Shown: positions 44,968 through 54,512, counted from the stretch's first letter. The stretch: DNA of 64,000 nt from Nitratireductor alexandrii (GCF_004000215.1 NZ_RBVY01000007.1:222870-286869); one strand, 5' to 3'. Made by a program: numbers and translations. The notes: generated by a model from the sequence alone, not told the origin.

Positions 44968-45504
44968 ATGCGTGGGGTCAACGACAATCCCCAGCCCGGA
45001 TATGGCGGCCCGTTCCTGCCGTCGGCGCTGTCTCTGTTCCTGCCGAGCCTGGTGATCCTTTCGGGATATGGCCTGGCGCTGGCCGGGCTCGTCGTGGCCG
45101 GGCGCGGCGACGGCGCGCTGGCAAGGCTGTGCATCGTGGTGCTGGCGCTCGGCGGCCCGTTCCTGATCGCGCATGCCACCTTGCGGTTTTTCACCATACG
45201 GGTCGCCGTCATGCCGCGCGCGCTTTACATGCACCGCGGCTTCCCCTCCAGCGAAGCGCAGGACATTCCCTACCGGCTGATCGATCGCGTCGCGGTCCGG
45301 CGCGGATTGGCGGGGCGGATTTCGGGTGGCGGCGCGCTCGTCGTCACGCTTCTGGGCGGCCGGCGGATCGTCGTCGGCGACCTCAAGCACCCGCATCAGG
45401 CCCGGGCCGCGATCGTCCGGCAGATGCCGGACGAGGCGCGTCCGGCGCCCGATTCGCCGGAGACAAAGCCGGAGCCGTCGCGGCCTTTTGCCTCGGCGCG
45501 ATGA
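44968..45504 (+). CDS. Membrane protein with bacterial PH domain
   Basis: 178 residues. Two hydrophobic helices (LPSLVILSGYGLALAGLVVA and LCIVVLALGGPFLIAHATLR, about 28-73) are followed by a bPH2/YdbS-like domain (ALYMHRGFPSSEAQDIPYRL, VAVRRGLAGRISGGGALVVT, GGRRIVVGDLKHP) and a Pro-rich tail. Photosynthetic and non-photosynthetic alphaproteobacteria encode such proteins, but I cannot assign a role. It is upstream of greA with about 160 nt between. Confidence 0.75.
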   Translation: MRGVNDNPQPGYGGPFLPSALSLFLPSLVILSGYGLALAGLVVAGRGDGALARLCIVVLALGGPFLIAHATLRFFTIRVAVMPRALYMHRGFPSSEAQDIPYRLIDRVAVRRGLAGRISGGGALVVTLLGGRRIVVGDLKHPHQARAAIVRQMPDEARPAPDSPETKPEPSRPFASAR

Positions 45505-45525
45505 TGGTCCGGCAAATTTTTGGGC

Positions 45526-45553
45526 GTGAAAACGCCCGCGACGGTTGCTATAT
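45526..45553 (+). promoter_or_regulatory. Candidate greA promoter
   Basis: CTATAT (45548-45553) matches the rhizobial -10 consensus. A weak -35 (GTGAAA, 45526-45531) lies 16 nt upstream. A GGGCGT-GAAA-ACGCCC hairpin overlaps the -35 side and may end upstream transcription. Confidence is limited by the poor -35. Confidence 0.4.
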
Positions 45554-45664
45554 AGGACGGGAACGATTTGTTGCGGTTCCGTGGCATGCGCCTGCGGACC
45601 GTTTTCTTTTTGCGCTTTGCGCCGCCGGACAGTGTCTGGCGCGACAGACGAGAAAGGTGTGACG

Positions 45665-46138
45665 ATGAACAAGGTCCCGATGACCGTACGTGGATTCGAA
45701 GCGCTGAAGGAAGAACTGCGCTGGCGCCAGCAGGAAGAGCGTCCGCGGATCATCGAGGCGATCTCGGAAGCGCGCGCGCATGGCGACCTTTCCGAAAACG
45801 CGGAATATCACGCCGCCAAGGAATCGCAGAGCCTGAACGAGGGCCGCGTCGGCGAGCTCGAGGACATGATCGCGCGCGCCGAGGTGATCGACGTGTCGAA
45901 GCTGTCCGGCGACACGGTCAAGTTCGGCGCCACGGTGGAACTCGTCGACGAGGATACCGAGGAGACGCGCGTCTACCAGATTGTCGGCGATCAGGAGGCC
46001 GACGTGAAATCCGGCCGTATCTCGATTTCCTCGCCGATCGCACGCGCGCTGATCGGCAAGGGCGTGGGCGAGGCGATCGAGGTCAATGCGCCCGGCGGGG
46101 CGCGCGGCTACGAGATCGTCAAGCTGAAATGGGTCTGA
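45665..46138 (+). CDS. greA: Transcription elongation factor GreA
   Basis: A 157-residue factor that enters the RNA polymerase secondary channel and stimulates cleavage of backtracked RNA. The N-terminal coiled coil carries the acidic tip motif [14 protein letters not shown] (about 40-53); the C-terminal FKBP-like domain includes [37 protein letters not shown] and YEIVKLKWV. Length is standard. A longer frame from 45545 lacks support. Confidence 0.95.
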   Translation: MNKVPMTVRGFEALKEELRWRQQEERPRIIEAISEARAHGDLSENAEYHAAKESQSLNEGRVGELEDMIARAEVIDVSKLSGDTVKFGATVELVDEDTEETRVYQIVGDQEADVKSGRISISSPIARALIGKGVGEAIEVNAPGGARGYEIVKLKWV

Positions 46139-46147
46139 GGCGACCGC

Positions 46148-46621
46148 TCAGGCGATGTCGACCAGCCCGTCATCCTTGACCTGGCGAATGGTCAGCGCGG
46201 TGCGGACCGTGTCGACATTCGGCGCCGAGGTCAGCTTCTCGATGACGAAGTTCTGAAACGTCGTCAGATCGGTCGCCACGCAGTGAAGCAGGAAGTCGGA
46301 ATCGCCGGACACCATCCAGGCGCGGCGCACGATCGGCCATGTGCGGGTGAGGTCGGAGAACGCCTTCAGCTCGCTCTCGGCCTGATGCTGCAGGCCGATC
46401 AGGCAGAAGGCGACCACGTCGAACCCCAGCGCCGGCGCGTTCAAAAGCGCCCGGTAGCCGCGGATGACGCCATTGTCCTCGAGGCGCTTGACCCTGCGCA
46501 GGCAGGGCGGCGCCGAAATGCCGACCCGGCGCGACAGCTCGACATTGGTCATGCGGCCGTCATTTTGCAGTTCACGCAGGATCTTCCAATCCGTCGCGTC
46601 GAGTTCGGCCCTGAAGGTCAT
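46148..46621 (-). CDS. Lrp/AsnC family transcriptional regulator
   Basis: A 157-residue regulator. The N-terminal HTH is DWKILRELQNDGRMTNVELS then RVGISAPPCLRRVKRLEDNG (about 10-50). The C-terminal RAM domain for ligand binding and oligomerisation includes VVAFCLIGLQHQAESELKAF and SGDSDFLLHCVATDLTTFQN. It is divergent from trxB across about 250 nt. In Rhizobiales a regulator gene commonly lies beside trxB. Its ligand, probably an amino acid, is unknown. Confidence 0.9.
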   Translation of the reverse strand: MTFRAELDATDWKILRELQNDGRMTNVELSRRVGISAPPCLRRVKRLEDNGVIRGYRALLNAPALGFDVVAFCLIGLQHQAESELKAFSDLTRTWPIVRRAWMVSGDSDFLLHCVATDLTTFQNFVIEKLTSAPNVDTVRTALTIRQVKDDGLVDIA

Positions 46622-46806
46622 TTGTTACCCATTTGGCGTTCTTGGCGAAAGAATCGGTCGCTCAGGCAGAACTCATACGGCAAAGCCGCGATGGAGCCAA
46701 GCGCCCGGCCCGCCGGCCGCAACCGGCGACTATCCGCGCGCCGCGGCCGCCGGAGTTGTGCGAAAAGCCGGCCGCGCCCTTGCACAATGGGGGCCCCATT
46801 CCTTAG

Positions 46807-47847
<1,041 letters not shown>

Positions 47848-47874
47848 CGGATCGCCGGTCCGGGAGGAGGGCTG

Positions 47875-48771
47875 ATGTCACTCGACTGGGATAAGCTGCG
47901 TGTGTTTCACGCCGCCGCCGAGGCTGGGTCGTTCACCCACGCGGCGGAGAAGCTGAATCTGTCGCAATCGGCGATCTCGCGCCAGGTCAGCGCGCTTGAG
48001 CAGGAAATCGGCGTGTCCCTGTTCAACCGCCATGCCCGCGGGCTGGTGCTGACCGAGCAGGGCGAACTTTTGTTCAACACGGCGCACGAAGTGTTCGTGA
48101 AGCTGGAATCGGTCCGCAGCCGGCTGATGGAAACGACGGAAAAGCCGTCCGGCCTGCTGCGCGTCACCACCACGGTCGGGCTGGGGTCGGGATGGCTGTC
48201 CCAGCGCGTGCAGGAATTTCTCGACCTTTATCCCGATATCCAGATCCAGCTCATCCTGGCCAATGAGGAGTTGGACCTGACGATGCGCCAGGCCGACTGC
48301 GCCATACGCCTGCGCCAGCCGCAACAGCCGGACTTGATCCAGCGGCGGCTGTTCACCGTGCACCTGCACGTGTTTGCCGCGCCGTCCTACATCAACAGGT
48401 TCGGCGAACCCGAAAGCGCGGCCGAGCTCGACAAGCATCGCCTGATCACCTTCGGCGAGCCGGTGCCGGCCTATCTCAAGGATTTGAACACGCTGCAGAG
48501 CCTGGGCATGCCGGAAGGCGAAAAGAGACCGGCGACGCTGCAGATCAACGATTTGATGTCGATGCGCCGGGTCGTGCGACGCGGCGCCGGCATCGCCATG
48601 CTGCCCGACTACATGGCCGATCCGGGCTCGGGGCTCGTGCAGGTGCTGACGGACATGGCGGTGCCGGCCTTCGACACCTATTTCTGCTATCCCGAGGCGA
48701 TGAAGAACCAGGCGAAACTCAAGGCGTTTCGCGATTTCATCTTTTCCAAGGCGCGCAGCTGGGCCTATTGA
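47875..48771 (+). CDS. lsrB: LysR family transcriptional regulator, LsrB/VtlR-like
   Basis: 298 residues. The HTH (MSLDWDKLRVFHAAAEAGSF, then LNLSQSAISRQVSALEQEIG) is followed by a LysR substrate domain. Two Cys are present (142 and 271). LsrB of Sinorhizobium meliloti lies directly downstream of trxB and is a redox-responsive regulator; its Brucella relative VtlR activates the small RNA AbcR2 and small ORFs. The same trxB-LysR order plus an AbcR-like RNA downstream strongly supports this identity, although I could not align the sequences. Confidence 0.85.
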   Translation: MSLDWDKLRVFHAAAEAGSFTHAAEKLNLSQSAISRQVSALEQEIGVSLFNRHARGLVLTEQGELLFNTAHEVFVKLESVRSRLMETTEKPSGLLRVTTTVGLGSGWLSQRVQEFLDLYPDIQIQLILANEELDLTMRQADCAIRLRQPQQPDLIQRRLFTVHLHVFAAPSYINRFGEPESAAELDKHRLITFGEPVPAYLKDLNTLQSLGMPEGEKRPATLQINDLMSMRRVVRRGAGIAMLPDYMADPGSGLVQVLTDMAVPAFDTYFCYPEAMKNQAKLKAFRDFIFSKARSWAY

Positions 48772-48778
48772 CGGCTCA

Positions 48779-48810
48779 AACGGGTTTTCGAGGCCCGAAA
48801 TTTGCCCGTT
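48779..48810 (+). terminator. Hairpin after lsrB
   Basis: AACGGG (48779-48784) pairs with CCCGTT (48805-48810) and an inner TTTCG (48786-48790) pairs with CGAAA (48796-48800). There is no T run, so termination is uncertain. Confidence 0.4.
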
Positions 48811-48850
48811 GGACAGGCAATTCTGCCCGGTTTTCAATCAGTTGCACAAA

Positions 48851-48880
48851 CCATGCATAATTGCATGGGTGCGATGCAAT
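48851..48880. promoter_or_regulatory. Overlapping LysR-type dyads upstream of the AbcR-like RNA
   Basis: Two perfect inverted repeats overlap. CCATGCA-TAAT-TGCATGG covers 48851-48868. ATTGCAT-N7-ATGCAAT covers 48860-48880. Three ATGCA/TGCAT half-sites thus lie in phase from about -70 to -40 relative to the inferred sRNA start, exactly where LysR activators bind. The adjacent gene encodes the LsrB/VtlR-like protein, the likely binder. Confidence 0.7.
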
Positions 48881-48888
48881 TCATCTGC

Positions 48889-48919
48889 TTGCGAAAAGGG
48901 CAGAGCCGGCACATATAAC
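48889..48919 (+). promoter_or_regulatory. Promoter of the AbcR-like small RNA
   Basis: TTGCGA (48889-48894) is a plausible -35. CATATA (48912-48917, 17-nt spacer) or TATAAC (48914-48919) is the -10. The upstream dyads end 8 nt before the -35, consistent with activation by a LysR-type protein. Confidence 0.6.
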
Positions 48920-48920
48920 A

Positions 48921-49041
48921 ATCACTCCCGGGCGCGTTCCTCCTCCCATTAGCGCCCGCGAGTGTTCCCCTCTGGAGGTTTCGCCGTTTTACGGCACTTC
49001 CATTAGCTAGGCCGGTCCTTTCAGGTACCGGCCTTTTTTTT
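48921..49041 (+). ncRNA. AbcR/alpha-r15-like trans-acting small RNA
   Basis: About 120 nt. The first stem pairs CACTC (48923-48927) and GGGCGC (48930-48935) with GCGCCC (48952-48957) and GAGTG (48960-48964), exposing a loop with CCTCCTCCC, the anti-Shine-Dalgarno motif of AbcR RNAs. A second unstructured TTCCCCTC motif follows, then a small GCCGT/ACGGC hairpin, and a Rho-independent terminator. AbcR1/AbcR2 of Sinorhizobium, Agrobacterium and Brucella are Hfq-dependent and silence ABC-transporter mRNAs. They too lie beside lsrB. Only one copy is visible here, not the tandem pair seen in S. meliloti. The exact 5' end is inferred from the promoter. Confidence 0.85.
49010..49041 (+). terminator. 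Rho-independent terminator of the AbcR-like RNA
   Basis: GGCCGGT (49010-49016) pairs with ACCGGCC (49027-49033), extendable by a CC/GG pair inside, and is followed by eight T residues (49034-49041). Confidence 0.92.
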
Positions 49042-49116
49042 GTCTATCGGCCGGCGCGGCCGGTGGTTTGCTGGCGGCGCGGCGTCCGGATGGCCGGCAT
49101 CGATCTCCGGACGGCG

Positions 49117-50082
49117 TCACATGAACAGTTTTTCCCCGTCCATGCCCTGGTAAAGCCCGGCCACCTGTTCGCCATAGCCATTGTAGATCACGGTCGGCAC
49201 GGTCTCGCCGGTGTGCAGGACGCGCTCCTCGGCCTGGCTCCAGCGCGGATGCGGAACCTGCGGGTTCACATTGGCCCAGAACCCGTATTCGCCGGGTGCG
49301 ATCTCCTGCCAGAAATTGACCGGCCGTTCGGCGGTGACGGTGATCTTGACGATCGACTTGATCGATTTGAACCCGTATTTCCACGGCAAGGCGAGCCGCA
49401 GCGGCGCGCCGAACTGTTTGGCGAGCGGCTTGCCGTAGGCGCCGGTCACCATGAAGGCGAGCTCGTTGCGCGCTTCGTCAAGGGTCAGGCCCTCCACATA
49501 GGGCCAGGGATACCAGACCTGTCTCTGGCCGGAGGCCATTTTCGGGTCGAGGAACGTTTCGAGCCGCAGATATTTGGCCTCGGCCTGCGGTTCGGCCAGC
49601 GCGACCAGGCGCGACAGCGCGAAACCCGTCCACGGGACCGTCATCGACCAGGCCTCGACGCAGCGATGGCGATAGAGCCGCTCCTCCAGCGGCATTTTGC
49701 GGATCAGCTCGTCGAAGGCGAGCTTTTGCGGCTTGTCGACAAGGCCGGCGATTTCGATGTCCCATGGCCGTGTCTGGAGCGCCTGGGCCGCGTTGGCGAT
49801 CTGCTTGTGCGAGCCGAATTCGTAGAAATTGTTGTACTGGCTCGACGTTTCCTCCGGGGTGAGAGGGCGGGCGACGGTGAAGGCCGGGTTACGGGTCGCG
49901 GGGTAGAGGTCGGCGGTGGGATCGGCCGCCGCCCGCGCCGTGCCGACCAGGGCGGGCGCGGCCAGCGCGGCGGCACCGGCGCCCAGGCCCGCGAGCAGGG
50001 CGCGGCGATTGATGAAGGCGGCCTCGGGCGTCGCCAGGCGCTCGGCGAGCGCCCAGGACGGCCGGCGGTGGATGGCAACCAT
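49117..50082 (-). CDS. msrP: Periplasmic methionine sulfoxide reductase catalytic subunit
   Basis: A 321-residue molybdopterin enzyme that repairs oxidised methionine in periplasmic proteins. It carries a Tat-type signal (FINRRALLAGLGAGAAALAA, about 24-43) and the molybdenum-ligand Cys in LYRHRCVEAWSMTVPWTGF. Further conserved parts are QYNNFYEFG, GAPLRLALPWKYGFKSIKSI and QVPHPRWSQAEER. The membrane heme partner MsrQ, usually adjacent, is not seen in this window: the neighbours are the sRNA region and an EF-G paralog. Confidence 0.92.
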   Translation of the reverse strand: MVAIHRRPSWALAERLATPEAAFINRRALLAGLGAGAAALAAPALVGTARAAADPTADLYPATRNPAFTVARPLTPEETSSQYNNFYEFGSHKQIANAAQALQTRPWDIEIAGLVDKPQKLAFDELIRKMPLEERLYRHRCVEAWSMTVPWTGFALSRLVALAEPQAEAKYLRLETFLDPKMASGQRQVWYPWPYVEGLTLDEARNELAFMVTGAYGKPLAKQFGAPLRLALPWKYGFKSIKSIVKITVTAERPVNFWQEIAPGEYGFWANVNPQVPHPRWSQAEERVLHTGETVPTVIYNGYGEQVAGLYQGMDGEKLFM

Positions 50083-50192
50083 GACGTCCTCCCGAATCCG
50101 TGTGGCGCAAAACCTAGCGCGCGTGAACGGGCGGGCAACTCAATCGCCATCACATCTGCGTGGGCCGGGCACGGCCGCCGTGCCCGGCAACG

Positions 50193-52241
50193 TCAGGCCG
50201 CCTTGCCGTGGGCGTTGGCCACCTCGTCGGCAAGGCGTCCGGTCAGTTCGGCCATGTGATCGAAGCTCGCCCGGAACGTGGCGACGCCGGCGGTCGCCGA
50301 GCGCAGCTCCACGATCAGGTCGCCGATCTCGGCCTGCGGCATCATCGCCTCCACCACGTCCCACCCCGGCCAGCCGGGCCTGGCGTCGAACCCCAGAATC
50401 TGGCCGCGGCGCTGCGGCAGGATGGCGGTCACCTTGGCCGTGGCGTCGGAGGGGGTGAAGACCTCGATCTTCATGACCGGCTCCAGGATCGCCGGCGAAC
50501 AGGCCGGCATCGCCTCGCGCATGGCCAGCTTCGCCGCCATCTGGAAGGCCATGTCGGAGGAATCGACCGAATGGAACGAACCGTCGGCGAGATTGACCGC
50601 GATGTCGACCACCGGAAAGCCGAACAGGCCCGCCTTGAGATAGTCGCGCACGCCGGCCTCGACGGAGGGGATATATTGCTTGGGCACGACGCCGCCGGTG
50701 ATGGTGTCGGTGAACTCGAAGCCGCTGCCGCGCGGCAGCGGCCTGATCTCCAGCACGACGTCGCCGAACTGGCCATGGCCGCCGGACTGCTTCTTGTGAC
50801 GGCCGCGCTGGGTGGTGCCCTTGCGGATGGTTTCGCGATAGGGAACGCCGGGCCGGCTGGAATCGACCTCGATCTGGAACTTGCTGCCGAGCCGCTCCGT
50901 GGTCACGCGCAGATGCATTTCGCCGTGGCCCGAAATCACCGTCTCGCCGCTGTCTTGGTGCTCGATCGCGATCGAGGGGTCTTCCTCGGCCAGTTTCTGC
51001 AGGGAGGCCGACAGCTTGACCTCGTCCTTGCGCTCGTGCGGCCGCAGGGCGACGGCGTTGACCGGCTGCGGCGGCTCGGGCGTGGCCAGGGCCGGCGGCG
51101 GCGTCTTGCCGACGGCGAGCGTGTCGCAGGTGCGCACCTCCTCGAGCTTGCCGAGCGCGACCGTTTCGCCCTCGCCGGCATTCTGCAGCTTGGTCTGGTT
51201 GCGGCCGAGCATGCGGTAAAGGCCGGAAACGCGTCCGGTGCGGCCGTCATGCGTGACGATTTCGGCGCCGTCGGCGATCGAGCCGGCCAGCACCCGGGCA
51301 TAGGAAAGCTTGCCGCCATGCGGCGTGTGTACGGTCTTGACGACTTGGAGGATCGTTTCGTCGGTCTCGCCGAGCCCGAGCCGTTCGCGGGTCTGGGCGA
51401 TGTCGGGCGCGTCGTGTCGTATCGTCTTTAAGAGCCGCAGCACGCCGTTGCCATGCTCGGCCGAGCCGATCAGCACCGGAATGACGGAGCCCGCGCGCAG
51501 GTCGGCGGCCAGGTCGTCGAACACCGCGTCGCGCGGCGGCTCGATTTCCTCCAGCAATTGCTCCATCAGCGCGTCGTCGTGGTCGGCCAGCGTTTCCAGC
51601 ATGGAAAAGCGCGCCTCAACCTCGCGGGCCTTTTCGTCGTCGGGGATCGGCGCGATCTCGCTTTCGGCGTGTTCGCGATAGATGTGGGCGCGTTCCAGCG
51701 CCAGATCGATCGAACCGATGACGATGCCGTCCTTGCGCAGCGGAATCTGGCGCAGAACCAGCGGCACCGCGCTCGCCGGCTGCAACAGCTTCAGCGTGGC
51801 GCGCACGCCGATTGCGGCCTTGTCGACCTTGTTGAGGAACAGAACGCGCGGAATGCCGTGTTCTTCCAGCGTGCGCATGATCAGCTGCAGGGCCGGGATT
51901 TTCTTCTCGTCGGCCTCCGCGACCACGATCGCCAGGTCGCAGGCGGCCAGAACCGGTTCGGCCTCGTAGGCGAACTCGATCGAGCCCGGGCAGTCGATGA
52001 AGGTCAGGTCGTCGTCCATGAAGCCGGTGGTGGCAAGGCTCGCCTCCACGCTCATCAGATGCGCGCGCGCCTCCGGATTGTCGTCGCCGACCGTGGCGCC
52101 CGAGGCGACGGTGGCCTGGCGCGCGATGGCGCCGGTGCGGGCCAGAATGGCTTCCAGCAACGATGTCTTGCCGCTGGCGAAGGGACCGACAATGGCGATG
52201 CATTTCGGTCCCGTGCGTCTTCCTCCGGCGCGATTGCCCAT
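50193..52241 (-). CDS. EF-G-like translational GTPase (non-canonical paralog)
   Basis: 682 residues. G1 is GPFASGKT (19-26), G3 is DCPGSIEF (83-90) instead of the canonical DTPGHVDF, G4 NKVD (137-140). EF-G domains II-V follow (GKLSYARVLAGSIADGAEIV, SGHGEMHLRV, RPGVPYRETIRKGT, domain IV SGGHGQFGDVVLEI). The G3 His that positions catalytic water in EF-G and EF-Tu is Ser87, so GTP hydrolysis is probably altered. It belongs to the second EF-G-type paralog carried by many Rhizobiales, and a true fusA should be elsewhere. The ATG at 52241 is preceded by GAGGAGG. Function is unknown. Confidence 0.85.
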   Translation of the reverse strand: MGNRAGGRRTGPKCIAIVGPFASGKTSLLEAILARTGAIARQATVASGATVGDDNPEARAHLMSVEASLATTGFMDDDLTFIDCPGSIEFAYEAEPVLAACDLAIVVAEADEKKIPALQLIMRTLEEHGIPRVLFLNKVDKAAIGVRATLKLLQPASAVPLVLRQIPLRKDGIVIGSIDLALERAHIYREHAESEIAPIPDDEKAREVEARFSMLETLADHDDALMEQLLEEIEPPRDAVFDDLAADLRAGSVIPVLIGSAEHGNGVLRLLKTIRHDAPDIAQTRERLGLGETDETILQVVKTVHTPHGGKLSYARVLAGSIADGAEIVTHDGRTGRVSGLYRMLGRNQTKLQNAGEGETVALGKLEEVRTCDTLAVGKTPPPALATPEPPQPVNAVALRPHERKDEVKLSASLQKLAEEDPSIAIEHQDSGETVISGHGEMHLRVTTERLGSKFQIEVDSSRPGVPYRETIRKGTTQRGRHKKQSGGHGQFGDVVLEIRPLPRGSGFEFTDTITGGVVPKQYIPSVEAGVRDYLKAGLFGFPVVDIAVNLADGSFHSVDSSDMAFQMAAKLAMREAMPACSPAILEPVMKIEVFTPSDATAKVTAILPQRRGQILGFDARPGWPGWDVVEAMMPQAEIGDLIVELRSATAGVATFRASFDHMAELTGRLADEVANAHGKAA

Positions 52242-52616
52242 GTCAACGACCTCCTCCTCACGCTTGCTCGCGAGCGGCGGCCGGCCCGCGGCCGTCGCGC
52301 GCCGGGCTTCGGGCACCCGGCACGGATATCGTCACACGGCTTTGGCAATGTGGCAAGAGATGCGCCCGCGCGGCGCCCGCCGGATTTCGGCGGCGGCAAA
52401 CCGGTCGGCGCGGCTCTTGCGGCGGGGGCGACCGGGCCTGACGCCGCCGTCCGGCACACGCCCCGCCGCCTGGTGTCGCCGTCCGGATCCGCACCGCTTC
52501 GTCGGGGCGGAACCCCCAAAGCCCGGTGCCGCTTGTCGGTTTTTTGTTGTATTGGGCAAGATTTGTCATTTTACTTGGAAAGATACGGCGTTCCATTGAA
52601 AATGAGGGAGGGTCCT
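52242..52616. other. Gene-free stretch between the EF-G paralog and the exported protein
   Basis: About 375 nt between divergent genes. GC is very high up to about 52500, then falls sharply (52535-52610), where the promoter of the plus-strand gene must lie. I cannot fix its -35/-10 boxes with confidence. Frames across it are Arg/Pro-rich and unconvincing. Confidence 0.4.
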
Positions 52617-53621
52617 GTGCGTCGCTTGTTTCTTATTCTTGCCTTTGCACTGATGTCGTCGCCGGCTTTGGCGGATATGTACCAGGACCAGTACAAGGCC
52701 GTCATGGCGCGTTATTTCCTCGCCAACCACTATGCTGTTCCGATTTTCACCAACGGAAACATCCGCAAGGGCGACATCATCCAATATCCCGACGAGGGAC
52801 GGGTGGTGCCGCGGAAAAACTGCCTCGATCTCGGCGCGTCGGCTTTTCGCGACGTCGATGCGCTGGACATCACGCTCGCCAACGAGGTGTCGTTCGGTGT
52901 CGGCGCCGGCATCTCCGTTCAAGGGCTGGCGCAGATCGAGGCCGATCTCGATCTGGCGATCTCGGGCATCGCCAGGATCGCGATCGACCCGGCCTCGCGC
53001 GAACACACCGAGCACGAGCCGTCGACGGAGCGCGTTTCGAACGACAAAAAATGCGACCTCGTGCGGTTCGTCATCGACGGGCGCGAGACGGCCTATCTCA
53101 TGGTCAGCGACATCATCAGGGGGCAGGTCAAGGCGCGGACGCGGATGATGGCTGCCGGCGGCGCGTCGCTGGAGGCCGGGCTGACCCAGAAACGGCTGCA
53201 GGCGCTTCTGGGCGATACGCCGCGGATCGGCGTTTCGGTCAGCGGCGGGGTGGCCATGATCGAAAGCCGCCGGTCGCCGAGCGTCAGGACGGTCGCCGTC
53301 AAATCCCGCTTCGTCAGCACGTACCATCTGGCGCGGCTCTACCATCTCTACCAGGCGGCCGGCCCCTCCGACCTGGAGCTCAGGGTGGACGAGATGCTGA
53401 GGGGGGTCGAGCCCGGCGTATTCGACAGGCTCGCCGCCGACCTGAATGATTTTTTGCAGAAACACGAGCTGATCGAACGGGACAAGGCGCAGTTCTACAA
53501 CAAGATGCGCTATCTCGAGACCCGCGACGTGCTCGACGAAAAGACCCTGGCCAATATTCCGCAGGAGCACTGGCGCGCGCTGGGTGTCATCGCCGCCGCG
53601 CACGAATTGTCGGTCTGGTGA
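52617..53621 (+). CDS. Exported hypothetical protein
   Basis: 334 residues from a GTG with a perfect AGGGAGG ribosome-binding site 5-6 nt upstream; an ATG 15 nt earlier lacks one. Signal peptide RRLFLILAFALMSSPALA. The mature protein has no motif I recognise. It contains VPIFTNGNIRKGDIIQYPDE, a Gly/Val-rich region VSFGVGAGISVQGLAQIEAD and a helical C-terminus (LNDFLQKHELIERDKAQFYN). It stands alone. A much longer upstream frame overlaps the EF-G gene and is a shadow. Confidence 0.75.
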   Translation: MRRLFLILAFALMSSPALADMYQDQYKAVMARYFLANHYAVPIFTNGNIRKGDIIQYPDEGRVVPRKNCLDLGASAFRDVDALDITLANEVSFGVGAGISVQGLAQIEADLDLAISGIARIAIDPASREHTEHEPSTERVSNDKKCDLVRFVIDGRETAYLMVSDIIRGQVKARTRMMAAGGASLEAGLTQKRLQALLGDTPRIGVSVSGGVAMIESRRSPSVRTVAVKSRFVSTYHLARLYHLYQAAGPSDLELRVDEMLRGVEPGVFDRLAADLNDFLQKHELIERDKAQFYNKMRYLETRDVLDEKTLANIPQEHWRALGVIAAAHELSVW

Positions 53622-53672
53622 GGGCGCAGAACGCGGCCGTGTCGGCCGCGCCCCCGCAATGCCCGCACCGGT

Positions 53673-54398
53673 TCAGTCGCGACCGGCCTCGATGATCTTT
53701 TGGGCGAGCAGCGCCGGATTGGTGAAGCAGACCTCATGCCCGCCGGGCGCCTGGACCAGCCGGAACAGGCCGAGCTTTTCGGACAGGCGCGGATGCCAGC
53801 CGAGCGACTGGGGCAGGGCGGTGTCTTCGGTGAAGTTGATGTAGGATTTGGCAACCTCCATGTCGGCCGGGTTCGCCGACAGCGCGATCGCGTCGGTGAA
53901 GGTCGCGTAGGGATGCGGATTGAGCTTTTCGTAGCTCGCCTGCGCCATCGCGCCATCGGCATCGTTCATGAACGCCTCGCGCCAGACCGGCGGCGGCAGC
54001 ATGACGGCATTGTCCGGGCTCGCGGCGCTGATGCTATCGAACAACGCCACATAGTGGGGCGGCACCATGTCGTTGAGGCACTCGCCGTCGTTCGGCACGA
54101 AGGCGTTCCAGTACACCAGGCGGCGGATGCGGCCGGGCAGCCGGTCGGCGGTGCCGGTGATGATCATGCCGCCATAGGAGTGGCCGACAAGGATGATGTC
54201 GGTCAGATCGCGGTCCTCGATAAAGGCGACGATCGAGCCGATCGCCGCCTCGAGTCCGGTGCGCCGATCGTCGTGCGGCCGGTTGCCGGCGATGGTCGGC
54301 GTGTGGACATCGTGACCCTGGTCGCGGATCGGCCGGGCGACCGCCTCCATCAGTTCGCCGGTATGCCAGGCGCCGTGAACGAGCACGTAAGTTGCCAT
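53673..54398 (-). CDS. Alpha/beta fold hydrolase (esterase-like)
   Basis: A 241-residue cytoplasmic hydrolase of the salicylate-esterase/pyrethroid-hydrolase-like type. It has the oxyanion motif YVLVHGAWHTGELM (4-17), nucleophile elbow LVGHSYGGM (about 77-85, Ser) and C-terminal catalytic His in QAPGGHEVCFTNPALL. The ATG at 54398 follows GGGAGAAA. The frame further upstream is not coding. It is divergent from an AraC-family regulator across about 115 nt, which probably controls it. Confidence 0.88.
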   Translation of the reverse strand: MATYVLVHGAWHTGELMEAVARPIRDQGHDVHTPTIAGNRPHDDRRTGLEAAIGSIVAFIEDRDLTDIILVGHSYGGMIITGTADRLPGRIRRLVYWNAFVPNDGECLNDMVPPHYVALFDSISAASPDNAVMLPPPVWREAFMNDADGAMAQASYEKLNPHPYATFTDAIALSANPADMEVAKSYINFTEDTALPQSLGWHPRLSEKLGLFRLVQAPGGHEVCFTNPALLAQKIIEAGRD

Positions 54399-54512
54399 TT
54401 TTTTCTCCCTGCGCTTTTGTTGTCGGGCATACGATGTTGGCGCAAACGGTCGCGGCGGACTTGGCCGGGCGCGCACCGATGATGGACCGGAGCGAACGCA
54501 AGGGGGCAGGCG

